A stretch of 64,000 bases of DNA, taken from contig NC_080418.1 of NCBI RefSeq assembly GCF_029873635.1, positions 9,691,062-9,755,061 on the forward strand, read 5' to 3'. How positions within the stretch are numbered: the stretch's first letter is position 1; each line of letters begins with the position of its first letter. Origin of the DNA: Malania oleifera. Its lineage: Eukaryota; Streptophyta; Magnoliopsida; Santalales; Ximeniaceae. Below, piece after piece: positions 47,601-59,854 of this stretch. The notes under the pieces are model-generated. The model did no database searches. It had not been told where the DNA came from and worked only from the letters and a program-made list of their open reading frames with translations. The position numbers were made by a program, and so were the translations under genes.

Positions 47601-49888
47601 GTATGAGAAGAATTACCCTACGCATGATTTGGAGTTGGCTGCTGTGGTATATGCATTAAAGATCTGGCGACACTATTGTTACGGTGTTCAGTGTGAGATT
47701 TTCACTGACCACAAAAGTCTCAAGTACTTTTTCACACAAAAGAAGCTGAATATGAGGCAGAGGCGGTGGCTAGAATTGATCAAGGACTACGATTGCACGA
47801 TTAGTTATCATCCGGAAAAGGCTAATGTGGTGGCAAATGCGTTGAGTCGGAAGTCAGAGCATGCATCAGTAACTGCAGTTGTAGCTCAGTATCATGTCAA
47901 ACGAGATCTGGAAAGCCTTGGCGTGGAGTTGGTGTCTAGTGATCATCAGGCTTTTGTTGCTAGCTTGGTGATCCAGCCGACTTTGTTTGATCGTATTAAA
48001 GTCGCGCAGGCTAATGATGCAAAGTTAGCTGAGATTGTGGAAAAAGTGCAGCAGGGTTTGGCTGCGGATTTTAATATTTCTAACAGACGTGTGTTGAGAT
48101 TTGGGACCAGAATATGTGTTTCAAGCAACGATGAGATCAGAAGGACGATTCTGGAAGAAGCGCATCGTTCTTTGTATATGGTATATCCGGGTAGTACGAA
48201 GATGTACCGGGATTTGCGTAAGTCCTTCTGGTGGAATGGTATGAAGAGGGATATTGCCTGGTTTGTGGAGCAGTATTTGACATGTCAGCAGGTGAATGCT
48301 GAACATCAAAGGCCGGCAGGGCCGTTGCAGCCTTTGCCTATTCCGATATGGAAATGGGAACATATTTTCATGGACTTTGTTACCGGATTGCCGCCAGCGC
48401 TTCACGGGCAGAATGCTATTTGGGTGATTGTGGACAGATTGACGCGAAATCTGCTCACTTTGTACCGATGAAGGTTAGCTACCCATTGAGTAGGCTAGCT
48501 GATATGTACGTGCATGAGATTGTGAGAATGCACAGAGTACCGGTGTCCATTGTTTTAGATCGGGATCCGAGGTTTACTTCTTGATTTTGGAAGAGCTTGC
48601 AGGAAGCATTGGGGATGAAGCTTACATTCAGTATGGCGTTCCACCCCCAAATAGATGGACAGTCGAAAAGGACGATACAAATCTTGGAAGATATGTTACG
48701 AGCCTGTGTATTGGACTTCGGTGGTAGTTGGATTCAATTTATGCCACTTGTGGAGTCTGCCTATAACAATAGCTTCCAGGCTAGTATAGGGATGGCACCG
48801 TTTGAGGCTTTGTATGGTCAGAGGTGTTGATCTCCTTTGTATTGGGATGAGGTCGGTGAATGTTAGGTTTTAGGACCTGAACTCATGCAGCAGGCGTCTG
48901 AGAAGGTAGGTTTGATCCGGGAGAGGATTAGATCAGCTCAGAGTCGGTAGAAGAGTTACGCGGATGTTCGTCGCCGTGAGTTGGACTTCGAGGTGGGGGG
49001 TAAGGTATTCCTTAGAATTGCTCTGATGAAGGGAGTGATGAGATTTGGAAGGAAGAGCAAGCTGAGCCCGAAGTATATCGGACCATTCGAGATACTTGAG
49101 CGAGTGGGTCTGGTAGCCTACAGAGTTGCATTACCCCCAGCACTCTCGAGGGTCCATGATGTGTTTCACGTATCCATGCTGAGAAGGTACGTATTGGATC
49201 CATCGCATGTTATTAGTTACGAGTCCTTGGGGCTTGAGGATACTTTACTGTATGAGGAGAAACCTGTTCAGGTTCTGGACCATAAAGTTCAGAAGTTTCG
49301 TACCAAAGAAATACCGTTAGTAAAGGTATTGTGGTGAAACCACAAGGTTGAGGAAGCTTCTTGGGAACTGGAAACAGAAATACGTCAGAAGTATCCGCAG
49401 TTGTTTTGAGTAGTACTTGGATAGCAGGGTGGTATGAGTATGTATATATGAATGTATGTAAACCTCTCTTATCATATTGTATTTAGTGGTTAGTCTCTGG
49501 AAGAGTCCTGTGGTATTGTAAGCTCTCGAGACCATGTATGTATATAACCACGGTATTCCTCCGCCATAAGTGAGGGAATGTATGTATGTATCGTAACAGG
49601 GCTATGTATAAATGGCCACCATATTCTCTAGAGTATGTATGTATGTATCGTAACGGGGTTGCATATAAATGGCCGCCGTATTCTCTAGAGCATGTATGTA
49701 TGTATCGTAATGGGGCTGCGTATAAATGGCCGCCGTATTTTCTAGAGTGAGTATGTATGTATCGTAAAGGGGCTGCGTATAGATAGTCACCATTTCACCA
49801 CAAAGTAGGTATGTATGTAGTAGTATGAATGTGGGTGTAAAGAGAGATTGCAAATTTCGGGGACAAAATTTTTGTAAGAAGGGGAGAT
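44647..49888 (+). mobile_element. Internal region (gag-pol fossil) of the plus Tekay-like element
   Basis: Domains in order: gag (about 44970-45700), zinc knuckle CYNCGKSGHMAKSC (about 45860-45902), aspartic protease (about 46060-46300), reverse transcriptase (about 46480-47310, with [20 protein letters not shown] and the catalytic FIDDILVY), RNase H (about 47460-47760, with [10 protein letters not shown] and [13 protein letters not shown]), integrase (about 48120-48830, with [11 protein letters not shown] and HPQIDGQSKRTIQ) and a C-terminal chromodomain-like piece ending near 49410. This is the chromovirus order; the Tekay/Del clade fits best. It is a broken fossil. Confidence 0.88.
49590..49810. 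repeat. Tandem repeat of about 60 bp beside the polypurine tract
   Basis: Four units of GTATGTATGTATCGTAACGG and TATAAATGGCCGCCGTATTC. It is the counterpart, in reverse, of the array at 35041-35370. Confidence 0.8.
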
Positions 49889-52029
49889 TGTAAGAACCCG
49901 ATTTTTGTTATACGGGTTAATTATTTAAAGAGGGATAAAAAGGGAATTCTGTAGACTTCATCGACTAGGCCATAATTCGTCGACAAAGGCAGAAGGTTTC
50001 TCATCGACGAAATTCAGAGGTTCGTCGACAAGGAAAAGTCAAGAGGTCCAGGAAAATTTAAATATCAGGGTTCTTCGATGAAATCGCTGCCTCGTCGATG
50101 AAATCCCTGAAGACTTCGTCAACGAAGACACCAATTCGTCGATGAAGCCTCTCGGATCAAAGGTCTTTATAAGGAGATTTTTGGCTTGCTTCATTGCTAA
50201 GTTTTGGAAAAGCTCTCTCTCTCTCTCTCTCTCTCTCCTTGATTGCTTCGCTGTTTGTCACCGAAATCTTAAATCCAAAGTTACTGCGAGGATCAGTGAA
50301 GGATTCTCTACATTTCTAGTGGATCGGAAGTTCGTTTTGAGCGTTTTCGGGTTTCGGGCTAAAATCGAGGTAAGACTTGATTTTCATTTCTGATTTAGTA
50401 TATGCGTAGTAGTATGGATTGTAAGCATGTATTGTACTGTGGTTTGTAGGTTTTGAAGTCTTGTTTCATAGTTTTGAGGGCCATAGAGTTCGTAATTGGA
50501 ATTTGGGTTAAGGTAAGGGGATTTTGTTTATATTAGTTCATTTTCGAAATCAGGATCGGTAAGCTTGTAGGCTACAATCGTATGTATGTTTTGACTACTT
50601 ATTTGGGGAAATTTATCGGGTAAAAATGCGGGATTTTTGGGTTACAGTTTTTCGAGAAAATTGGGGATTTCGAGCATCATCTCTATTTTGTTTGGAAATC
50701 TGTTGGTTGTGTTAAAACTGTATTATTGAGGTGACCGTAATCCATATTTGCATAAACTGTATACTTGAAATTGTAAATGATATGATTTGTCGTAAACCAA
50801 ATAAGTGTGGTATGTATGGATGTATGTATTTGTTCTAAGTATTTGTAAAATAGCCATGTGGCGGCTAATTACCATGCGCTAAATGCATAGGGACGTGAGT
50901 TCCAAAAATGATTCCAGGTTTTGTGAAATCAGCTAATGGCGACTAATTACCGTACACCGAAACAGCTATGTGACGGCTAATTACCATACGTTGTGCCAAG
51001 GATCAGTTAACTACCGTAGGCAAGAGTGTCCGACTCTATATTCGAGGGTGTGAAATATCACCAGTCTAATTCTGGCTGGTCACCGAAGTGGTGTGAACTG
51101 CTACATCGTATGAAGCAATGGATTTACTGTGGGCCTAGGTCATCGCAGCGTAGTTTTGCATATGGCAATGTAATCGGGGTGAGACTAGGTGACCTTGTGT
51201 AGTTGCATATGTAGCAATGGATTCACTATTAGGCCTGAGTCGTATATCTTCGTAGTTGCATGTGTAGTAATGTAATCGCTGTGAGACTAGGTGACCTTGT
51301 GTAGTTGCGTATGAGGCAATGAATTTACCATTGGGCCTTGATCATCGCGGCGTAGTTACGTATGTAGCAATGTAATCGCTGTGAGACGAGGTAACCTGGT
51401 ATAGTTACGAACTAGTGTGACGACACTGACCATATGTATGTATGTATGTACGTATGTCTGTATGCATGTATGTTGGGTATCTTATGAACCGGAATGGTTT
51501 TGTGAAAATACTGGAATTGTATGAAATTATACGAATTGTTTCAAACTGTATCGTATGTATAGTGTTATGAAGTATGTAAAACGACACTGGTATGCCACAT
51601 ACTGATATAAACTGTTTTCTTCCTTACTGAGAGGTGTCTCACCTCGAATGTACATACAATATTTTCAGGGCCTTCAGGTAGCGGTAAGTAGCATCCTAGC
51701 GTCGGGAAGCAAGGGGTGTCATAGCTACTGCTAGTACCTTTTAGGTACAAGTTTTGGTATCCAGGTTGTCGTGATGGTTTTTGTAGACACCTGGGGTATA
51801 TTTGTATTATGGGAATATTTATCCTAGCTTGTGTAGACTCTGGTATGATGCTGTTATTGTAGAAAAGATCGTATTCCACTGCGTATTATAGATGAGTAGG
51901 GATGATTGTGTGTATGTATGTGGGCATCCGTTTACCCCACGGGGTCGGACCCCTTTTATGTATTGTATCATGTATGTTTAAATTGATACAGAGACACTTG
52001 GGACCCACCTGTGGGTTCGGGGTGTGACA
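49889..52029 (+). repeat. 3' LTR of the plus Tekay-like element
   Basis: A 2141-bp LTR that matches 42465-44646 along its length. The TCGTCGACGA array is at 49953-50150 and the (CT)n tract at 50212-50237. Confidence 0.9.
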
Positions 52030-52461
52030 AAAATTATTTGATTATTTGTTGTATTCCCGATGTATGGTCGGAAGAGGGAGACTAGACTTATGAATAATCC
52101 CGGATTGGTTTAGACCCGGTTAAGAGAACTAGGTGTACCATCCTAGTAAGGTATTGTAAACTGTGTTGCTCCACCTGTGAAGTAAGCAACTAGTGAAATC
52201 ATTGAGTTGTGGCTTAAGACGGGGACGTAGGTATCATTGGTTGAACCCCGATAACATTTCTGGTGTCTGCTTTTATTTTCTGCAATTTAAATTTCAACAC
52301 TTGAATGTTTGCATTTATTTGTTTAAATATTTGATTGAGTTTATGATTGTATAGAAAAACCCTAGGTTTGTGCAATACTGCTACTGGATTTGAATTGACC
52401 TAGGAAGATAATTTTAAATACCCAATTCACCACCTCACTTGGGAATATACCAATTCCAACA

Positions 52462-54403
52462 ATATGTATCTGGCGCATTCCATGAAGACACATGAGTAAA
52501 AAGATTGAAGACATTTGTTCTTATTGTAAAATGCATTTTGTTTTATATTTTGGGTCTCAATATTTGCATATCATGCATGATAAGAATTAAATGCTCAAGA
52601 CCATAATTTGACCTTAGGGATCACCTTAGAATGACCATAGGAACCATCACTCATATAACCTAAAATGTCTTATGCTTAATTAGACTGGGTTGATGAAACA
52701 CTGAGATCAAAACAGGACTTAAATGCATATTTTTAGTGGTCTCGGTTGACTGAACCCAAAGCTATATAAAGGCTTTGGTCGATCGAACTGAAGTCAACAC
52801 TTTGGCTTTGCTCGGTCGACCATCACAAAATGAACGTGACACTTAGGATCGACCGAATCCCCACGTTCCTAACACCCCGTACACTCGGTCAACCAAATTT
52901 GTTAATTCATTTGGCTACGGTCAACTGAACCTGTGAAGATGGTCAACCAAACCTGTCTTGGTCAACCTAACCTCGAAGGGTTCGAAAATCTCCTTGAGAT
53001 AGTCGACCATATTTCCGGTTCAAAATTGAATTTGTCTACTGAACTCAGCAATACAATCGACCGAACCTTAAATATGGTCGACCGAAACTCTCTGGTTGAT
53101 AATATTTTTACCATAGTAAATTAGGGTTAATTTTCATTAAACTCAATTAAACTTTTTTCGAAAATCCCCATTGTGTTCCCAACGGTTATATTTTCCCCCA
53201 ACTCTATATATACCCTCTCATTTGTCATAATTAGTAAGTGATTAGCATATAGATTAGCAAAAAATTTTCTAAAAATTTATTGTGCTTTTTTTCATTCTCC
53301 TATTTTTTGCAAAGCATATTGCAAAAATCTCCTTCGGATACTCATTTAAATTACATATCTTCGAGAGAGATTATTTTTGTGGGTATTAATTTATTCTCTT
53401 TGTAAACTAACAACTCTCCCATACTTGCATTTGTTGATTGTTGATTTTGGAGAGTAGTTTAAAGTTTTTCCCATAGTATTTTACTTATAAATATTATATT
53501 GGGAAAAACTCTTCATTAGCTTAAGAACTTGCATCCTTATTGCGAGTTTCATAAGCTTGCTTTGTGTTTTGATAAAATCATTTTTGGCAAACTTAAACTC
53601 TAATATCCATTGTGCTTGATATTTGAAAAATATTTTTAAGATATCTGCTTAGGGTTTTTGAGATGCTTTGAATATTCATATTACAAATACATTATCTTGA
53701 AATCAAAGGTCTCACTCTCACATATACATATTGACACACATATTGTTGAGAGTTAACACATTGGTTAACAAAATCTCACTTGAGCTTAAATCCTTATTAT
53801 CTGTGAGTGCATATTCATTTGAGCTATATAGTGGTATATATCTGCTTATGTTAGAAGCATTTGAATTGTACGCAAATTTCATATTCATTGATTGTATTTT
53901 AGGCATGGCCTGAGAGGGTATTGATATAACTCGTAAGGGTCGGTAGAGTTTTCTCCGCCCCTTATTGAGAGTTTGTAAAGGTTGAGGTCAGCCTTGGTAT
54001 AATTTGACTTGGTTGTAACCAGTGCCGCTCCACCCGTTAAGTGAGCAATAGTGATAATCTTTCGATTTGCGAGCTAAGGCGAGAATGTAAGCATATTTGT
54101 CGAACCCCGATAACATATTTAGTGTCACTTTTACTTTCCTTAATTTATATTATGTTTTGTGCTTAGTTTAATTTCCTTACTGAATATACTACATATCTAG
54201 TTGATACATTATTGTTTTTGGTTAAGAGATACTAAAATTGCTTTGCATGTATGGAAAATTAACAAATATATCATCTCTGCAATTTTATACATATTTAGAC
54301 TGCCCCTAGGTTGTGTAATACCGTTGTTGGATTAGTTGAACTTAGGAATAAATTTTTTAAATCTCAAATTCACCCTCCTTTTTGGATTGCACAAAAGTCA
54401 ACA
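52462..54403 (+). mobile_element. SIRE/Maximus-like copia LTR, copy 2
   Basis: This follows copy 1 directly, with no internal region between them. It matches copy 1 from about 18290 onward: ATGCATTTTGTTTTATATTT, a GGTCGACC-type array (52740-53090), a TATA box (CTCTATATATACC, about 53202-53214), CGAACCCCGATAACAT, GTGTAATACCG and an end TCAACA. It is somewhat shorter than copy 1 at its start. It is old and has no coding region. Confidence 0.7.
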
Positions 54404-55690
54404 AGATTAATTACTAAGAATACTTTATTTTTTTATTTTTTATTTTTTAAAAATATAAAAATGTCAACTTATTTTTTTTACTTTTCAATTTTATATTAAA
54501 AATGTGAAAATAAAGAATTTTTTTAGTTATGAAAAATAAATTTCTTTTCTAATTTTTAGTTTTCCAATTTGTTACAGTAATTATTTTTTACTTAAAAAAA
54601 ACATATGAGAATCCATAAATCCAGAAAAAAAAAAAAATCTACTTTTCTATACAAATTTTTAAAAATTAAAAAATAAGCTAACATTTTTAAAATTTCTTGA
54701 AAATTTTAATATGCTAAAAAACTATTTCCTATAAGTGAATAATGTAACAAATGTTATTTTGTTTTGTTTCGTTATTAATGAAATGGTTGTTTGGTTTGCA
54801 TAATGGAATGATTAAGAGTATAATGAAAAACATGCAATTTTGTTGATTAGTGAATTCTAAACTTTACATGGACTTTGGCAAAAGACACGAAAGTTCTTTG
54901 ATATTTTAAAAACCTTATAAACTTTTAGTTTTTTCTTAATTTTTAATCATATAAAAATAAATTTTTATTTTTAAAATCAAATAATTTAAAAAATGTATTC
55001 ATTAAACCATACAACCCGTTAAGTTATGAAACATAGTTTTCCTTTTATAAAAAAATAAAAATAAATAAAGATAAATAATTTTTCATTTTTACAATATTTA
55101 CATAATATAAATAAATAACAATAAACAGTTTTGATACCATTTTCTTAAGAAAATAATTTTAATTTTTTATTTTTAATTCTTTAAGTAATTATAAAAATGA
55201 TATCTTGTTTTTCAATTCTTTAAAATTTATATGAAAAAGTTAGAAAATATATTTTCATTTTCTTTTTTATAGATTTATAATTCTTACTTTACATATGAAA
55301 ACATGGAATTCAAATTTAAGACTTTAATTATAAAATTTGTTCTAAATTTACATAAATAAATTTAGGATTTTTAATTTTGTCTTTTTGTGTTACTTTAAAA
55401 TCTAAAAATAAAAATAAAAAAATTATTTTGCACATTTAAATAAATTTTTTATTTTTTATCTTTTAATATTTAAAACTAAATTAAATTTTTATAATTTTTT
55501 TTAAAATTAAAATTTTAAAAATAAATAATATTTTTCATGGCTAAACGGCATCAACCGCTCCAACTAAATTATTCCAAAATTTGGTTGAACAATTTTGTAC
55601 GATTAAATTTGTAATTTCATCTCCATAGTTTAACATATCCACGTGCCTTAGATTTAATAAATAATAAATACTCATTACCAAAAAAACCTA
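54404..55690. other. AT-rich intergenic stretch
   Basis: Extremely AT-rich, rich in A and T homopolymers. No gene or element ends were recognised. It separates the transposon nest from the RABA2 promoter. Confidence 0.55.
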
Positions 55691-55800
55691 ACTTCGCCAA
55701 CTTTATTATGGCGAGAAAATATAACGGGTGTGCGCCCCGACGCACCGCGCGCACTGTAGCACTATCCCTCCTTCATTAATTTTATTTCAAAAAAAAAATC

Positions 55801-55810
55801 TATATATAAA
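55801..55810 (+). promoter_or_regulatory. TATA box of the RABA2 gene
   Basis: TATATATAAA lies about 310 bp before the ATG at 56122. The stretch between is C/T- and CG-rich, as expected for a transcribed 5' UTR. Confidence 0.6.
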
Positions 55811-56121
55811 CTGTCAAGAATGGACCGTTCCAGAGCCTCCTCGTCGGTTTTTTCGTTTCGTTATTTTCTCATTTCATTGCCTGGGGAGACCGAAGCGGTG
55901 CTTCTCCTCGACCATGAGTCCTCTCCGTTCTCATCGGTGCCACTGAAATCCACATAGCACCGCCGTCCTGATCTCCGTCGATCCCTCCCCCGCCTCCGAC
56001 TAGGTTGCGTTCCGAAGCGCGCCAAATCGATCCGTTTTCGCTCGTTCTGGTTCGTGCGTCTCCGGATCTGAATCTGGCTTTGGATCTGGTAGCTCCGGGA
56101 GAGTAGCGGCGAACGGCAGCC

Positions 56122-58642
56122 ATGGCGCACAGAGTAGATCACGAGTACGATTATCTCTTCAAGATCGTGTTGATCGGAGACTCAGGCGTCGGGAAATCGA
56201 ACATTCTCTCGAGGTTTACCAGAAACGAGTTCTGCTTGGAATCCAAGTCCACCATCGGAGTTGAATTCGCCACGAGAACGCTTCAGGTTATTTGATAATA
56301 AGTTTTCTATATTCTTATATGCTTTTTCTATTCTGGTGCTGGTTCTGTGTGGTTGAGGCATTTTTGTGATCGATCCATTTGGCTTTTCGATATTCGTGGT
56401 TTTCAAAACAATAAATAAATAAATAAAATACTCGTGGTTTATTGATTTGGTGCTGATTATTTCATGGTATTTATAATGATATATATGCTCGTATTCTTGA
56501 TAAGAAGAAAACATGGAAGGAATATATAGATTTTAGGAGGGGCTCTGGGATGTAGTTCTGGTGCTATTATGAATCTTGCCAATCAGTAGATTGTTTTGAT
56601 TTTGAGAATTTTCATGTGTGAGATTTCTGGAGACTCTGTTATGACAAAACTAAGCTAAATAGACTTGACATCCTGGGCAATAGGCATGAAGAGATTGCAC
56701 TCCGTTTTTTTGTGCATTCTAGTTTTGATAGACCAACGGATCTGATTTTTTTCCCCCCATCAATTTATGAGTATTATTTAAAGTTATGGAAATAAACATT
56801 GTTCTCCAATGTGGATCTTCAGCCCATTTCAGCAAAATTGAGGTCTTTTAGGTTATGATTATTTTTCATTATGGACACGCATAGTCTAGCTAGGAGACTG
56901 ACACAAGTTGTTGGACTGGGACAGGCACATTCCCAAGAGCTGTGCATTTTTTGTTTGGGTTTGTGTATTATGTGCGAAGAGAATAAGATACTGAACAAAA
57001 TAATTATTTAAAGGAAAAGGCCAAAAACCACCCATTTGGCAGCCCATTTAAATTAAATAGAGGTGATGATAAAAGTGTTGGTAGCATATAAACAAGCGTA
57101 TTGTGTGGGCGAGTTTTGAATATGGTAGACATGTCCTAGACCATACATCTGTGGTGCAGGAGAGAGAGAGAGAGAGGGAGAGGAATGGATTACAGCTACA
57201 CGCCAACTGTTCCTTACACATACATACAAAATACTTATTTACAAAGCATAGACACACACTATATTAGACAGGATATGTGCTCAATTCGTTGACTCGTGAT
57301 ATCATAAAAAAATTTTAACATGAGATGACAAGGACATGAGGATTTAAAAATATGAAAAATTTGTGTCTATTATCAAAATAAAAAATTATCAATAAACCAT
57401 ACAACAAAGCCACGCCTATGACCATTTAAAGGAAGGAAACCATCCATCATCATTACACGGTTCCTAGCAAGTGAGAAAGCATCTTCAATTCAGTCCTACA
57501 ACTCTTCATTGATCAATGTAAGTTACGAGTTCATTTGATTTAGGGAAAATACCTTTCTAAAACATAAGAAATCTCCCAAATTTTGATAATATTATTACAT
57601 GCAGATTAAATGTTTATGTATCTCTTTTAATGATGATGTTGTGTCTTGCAAGTCTAGCACACTCTAGATTTATTTACCATGTTCAACATGTGTCTCAAAA
57701 TAATTACAAAAAATTTCAAAAGAAGGTGAGATGGGCAGCCAATGAACATTGACTTATGCATTCAAGTTACTGCATTTTATTGTTAGGCAAGAGGGACTGC
57801 TCTATCAGGATTTACAAGGTTTGAATTGGCATAAATTTGTCAATATTCCCCCCATTTATGCTATGTAATCTGTGCAAGCAAAAACAATTTTTTGGTTTGA
57901 AATATTTGGGATCTTCGGTTGTTCCCCCCTTGAGCTGGAAATGAAGTTCAAGGTCCAAAAAACTCAACTGCTGTTGCAAACCAAAACCAGCTTATGTGTT
58001 CAATAATTGGAACCAACTGATATACACTTTTTCAAAAATTGGAATGAGCATAATGAAAATGGTAAAATCAATGAATTATACAAAAAATAAATATTGATTC
58101 ATGTCATCAATGCAATGATCTTTTTATTTTAAACCAAATTTGATAAATTGATACAGGTAGATGGAAAGACAGTGAAGGCACAGATATGGGATACAGCTGG
58201 TCAGGAACGGTACCGAGCTATCACCAGTGCTTACTATAGAGGAGCTGTTGGTGCATTGCTAGTCTATGACATAACAAAAAAGCAAACATTTGACAATGTC
58301 CAGAGATGGCTTCGTGAATTGAGAGACCATGCAGACTCAAACATTGTCATCATGATGGCGGGAAACAAGTCAGACCTGAATCATCTCAGAGCTGTCCTGG
58401 AGGAGGATGGTCAGGCGTTGGCTGAAAGAGAGGGACTTTCATTTCTCGAGACATCGGCATTGGAAGCACTGAACATCGAGAAGGCATTCCAAACAATATT
58501 GACGGAGATTTATCATATCATAAGCAAGAAGGCATTGGCAGCTCAGGAAGCAGCTGGGACAACTGCAGCTCCTGGTCAAGGAACCACAATCAATGTCTCC
58601 GATTCTTCAGCGATGAACAAGAAAAGCTGCTGTTCTGCTTAA
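56122..58642 (+). CDS. RABA2: RABA2-type (RAB11) small GTPase, two exons, complete
   Basis: Exon 1 is 56122-56286 (55 codons) and exon 2 is 58157-58642. The 1870-bp intron has a GT donor and an AG acceptor and sits between codons, after ATRTLQ. The 216-aa protein has the G1 loop GDSGVGKS (residues 19-26), switch I with the effector TIGVEF (44-49), G3 WDTAGQE, G4 NKSD and G5 ETSA, and ends in CCSA, a double-cysteine site for geranylgeranylation. The sequence [20 protein letters not shown] and SALEAL(N)IEKAFQTIL point to RABA2 within the plant RAB11 group, which acts in trans-Golgi/endosome to plasma-membrane and cell-plate traffic. AATAAA at 59014-59019 may be the poly(A) signal. Confidence 0.96.
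56287..58156 (+). other. Intron of the RABA2 gene
   Basis: A long AT-rich intron with GT...AG ends. It contains a (GA)n tract at 57161-57182 and no recognisable element ends or coding sequence. Confidence 0.9.
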
Positions 58643-59766
58643 GATGACATTTGAAAAGAAGATTTGCTTGTAACCCGAGTCCTTTAATATATTTTTTTTT
58701 TGTTTTAAAATATTTTTGAGTGAAGTAGATTTGTAGAATACTTCATGGAGTCGTGATGAGAAGAAAGCTTATGAAAGTAAAAGAGGGAATTATTGGTAGT
58801 GTAGGAAGAAAGATCAGCTCTTTTTTATGCTTCACCATTAGTTGTTGCCGTAGAAAGGAACTGACTGATACAGTGTGTGGGTGTGGGCGTGGGGGTGGGG
58901 GTGGGATTGAGCCATCTCATTTGGGTGAGAAAGATATTGCGGGGAAGAGAGGCAGGTTTTTTTTTAGTGTAGTTTTCCTTATGGCTGGCTTTGTTGAGTA
59001 CTTCTAACTTTGGTAATAAAAGCTCTTCGTATTGTGATATTTTGAGTATTGAAATCTCTTTTTGGTATTAAAATTTTAAAAGCTTTTCATTTCTTTTCTT
59101 CTATTTTTCCCTTACACCAGTTGGAACTTAGAAAATATTTAGAAAATAAAAGAAAAATGTGGAGATTTGTTTTTCCATGTTTGATTATTAAAGAAAGTGA
59201 GAAAAAGAATAACAAGTATTAGAGAGAGTACACTGGAAATTTATTTATTTTTTATTATTTTTCTTTCCTTTCCTGCAACAAGATCCTTGATTCAAAGTGG
59301 CCATTAGGCTTTGTTTGAGTTAAGGATTGTTTGAGAAAAAGAAAAGAAATAAGAAAATTCATTTTTTGTTGTATTTTCTCTCTATATCCAAAGAACATGA
59401 AAAATAATTTTTTTCTATATGATTAAAAATTAAGAGAAGTCAAATATTAATGATGAGAAATATTAATTTTACATTCATTTGTTGTATAATTTATTTTCTT
59501 TCTTTCTTTAACAATCAAATGCAAAAAAAAATAAATAAATAAACAAATTACCTTAATATTTTCATTCCCTTTTTTAACATTTTCTACGTTCCAAATGAAC
59601 CTTTATAGTTTTATTATCCTTGCAATCTATCTTGCAATGTGAGTGGCATGACCTTTCCTTTAGAACCATGTTATGCATGCTTATGTAGGGTCACATTGCT
59701 TACATGGCATAATTTGCGCTGAACCAGCCTTACTACCACAGTCATCTAATATGTAGAATGACACCC

Positions 59767-59815
<49 letters not shown>

Positions 59816-59854
59816 TGGGGGTGATATGATAAAATTGAACTATGATTTCTGTAA
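58643..59854. other. 3' UTRs of the RABA2 and MTP genes and intergenic DNA
   Basis: The RABA2 3' UTR probably reaches about 59040 (AATAAA at 59014). The MTP gene, read leftwards, ends at 59855 and its 3' UTR includes a (GA)n tract (59773-59810). The two genes are convergent, about 1.2 kb apart. Nothing else is recognised. Confidence 0.6.
59773..59810. repeat. GA microsatellite
   Basis: A perfect (GA)n run of about 36 bp in the likely 3' UTR of the MTP gene. Confidence 0.9.

Larger units (their letters stand above)
42465..52029 (+). mobile_element. Tekay-like Ty3/gypsy retrotransposon, plus, full layout
   Basis: The target duplication is a perfect AAAAT (42460-42464 and 52030-52034). The LTRs (42465-44646 and 49889-52029) start TGTAAGAACC/T and end TGACA. 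A primer site for tRNA-Met lies at 44650-44661 and a polypurine tract (AAGAAGGGGAGAT) at 49877-49888. All expected domains are present in order, but the coding region is broken in perhaps five to ten places, so it is not active by itself. About one LTR position in ten differs, mostly transitions at CG or CNG sites, which suggests an insertion age of a few million years at usual plant rates. Confidence 0.93.
18147..52461 (+). mobile_element. SIRE/Maximus-like copia LTR, copy 1, split by nested insertions
   Basis: This is one LTR of about 2.0 kb now spread over three pieces: 18147-19386, 42123-42464 and 52035-52461. It starts TGTTG and ends CAACA. Near the start is GATGCTGACAAAACACC and near the end ATTCACC, both typical of plant SIRE/Maximus LTRs. 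An array of GGTCGACC-type palindromes (18470-18960) precedes a TATA box at 19079-19087. Inserted into it are a Pack-MULE (19387-42113) and a gypsy element (42465-52029). It is old; no internal coding region of this element was found. Confidence 0.75.
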
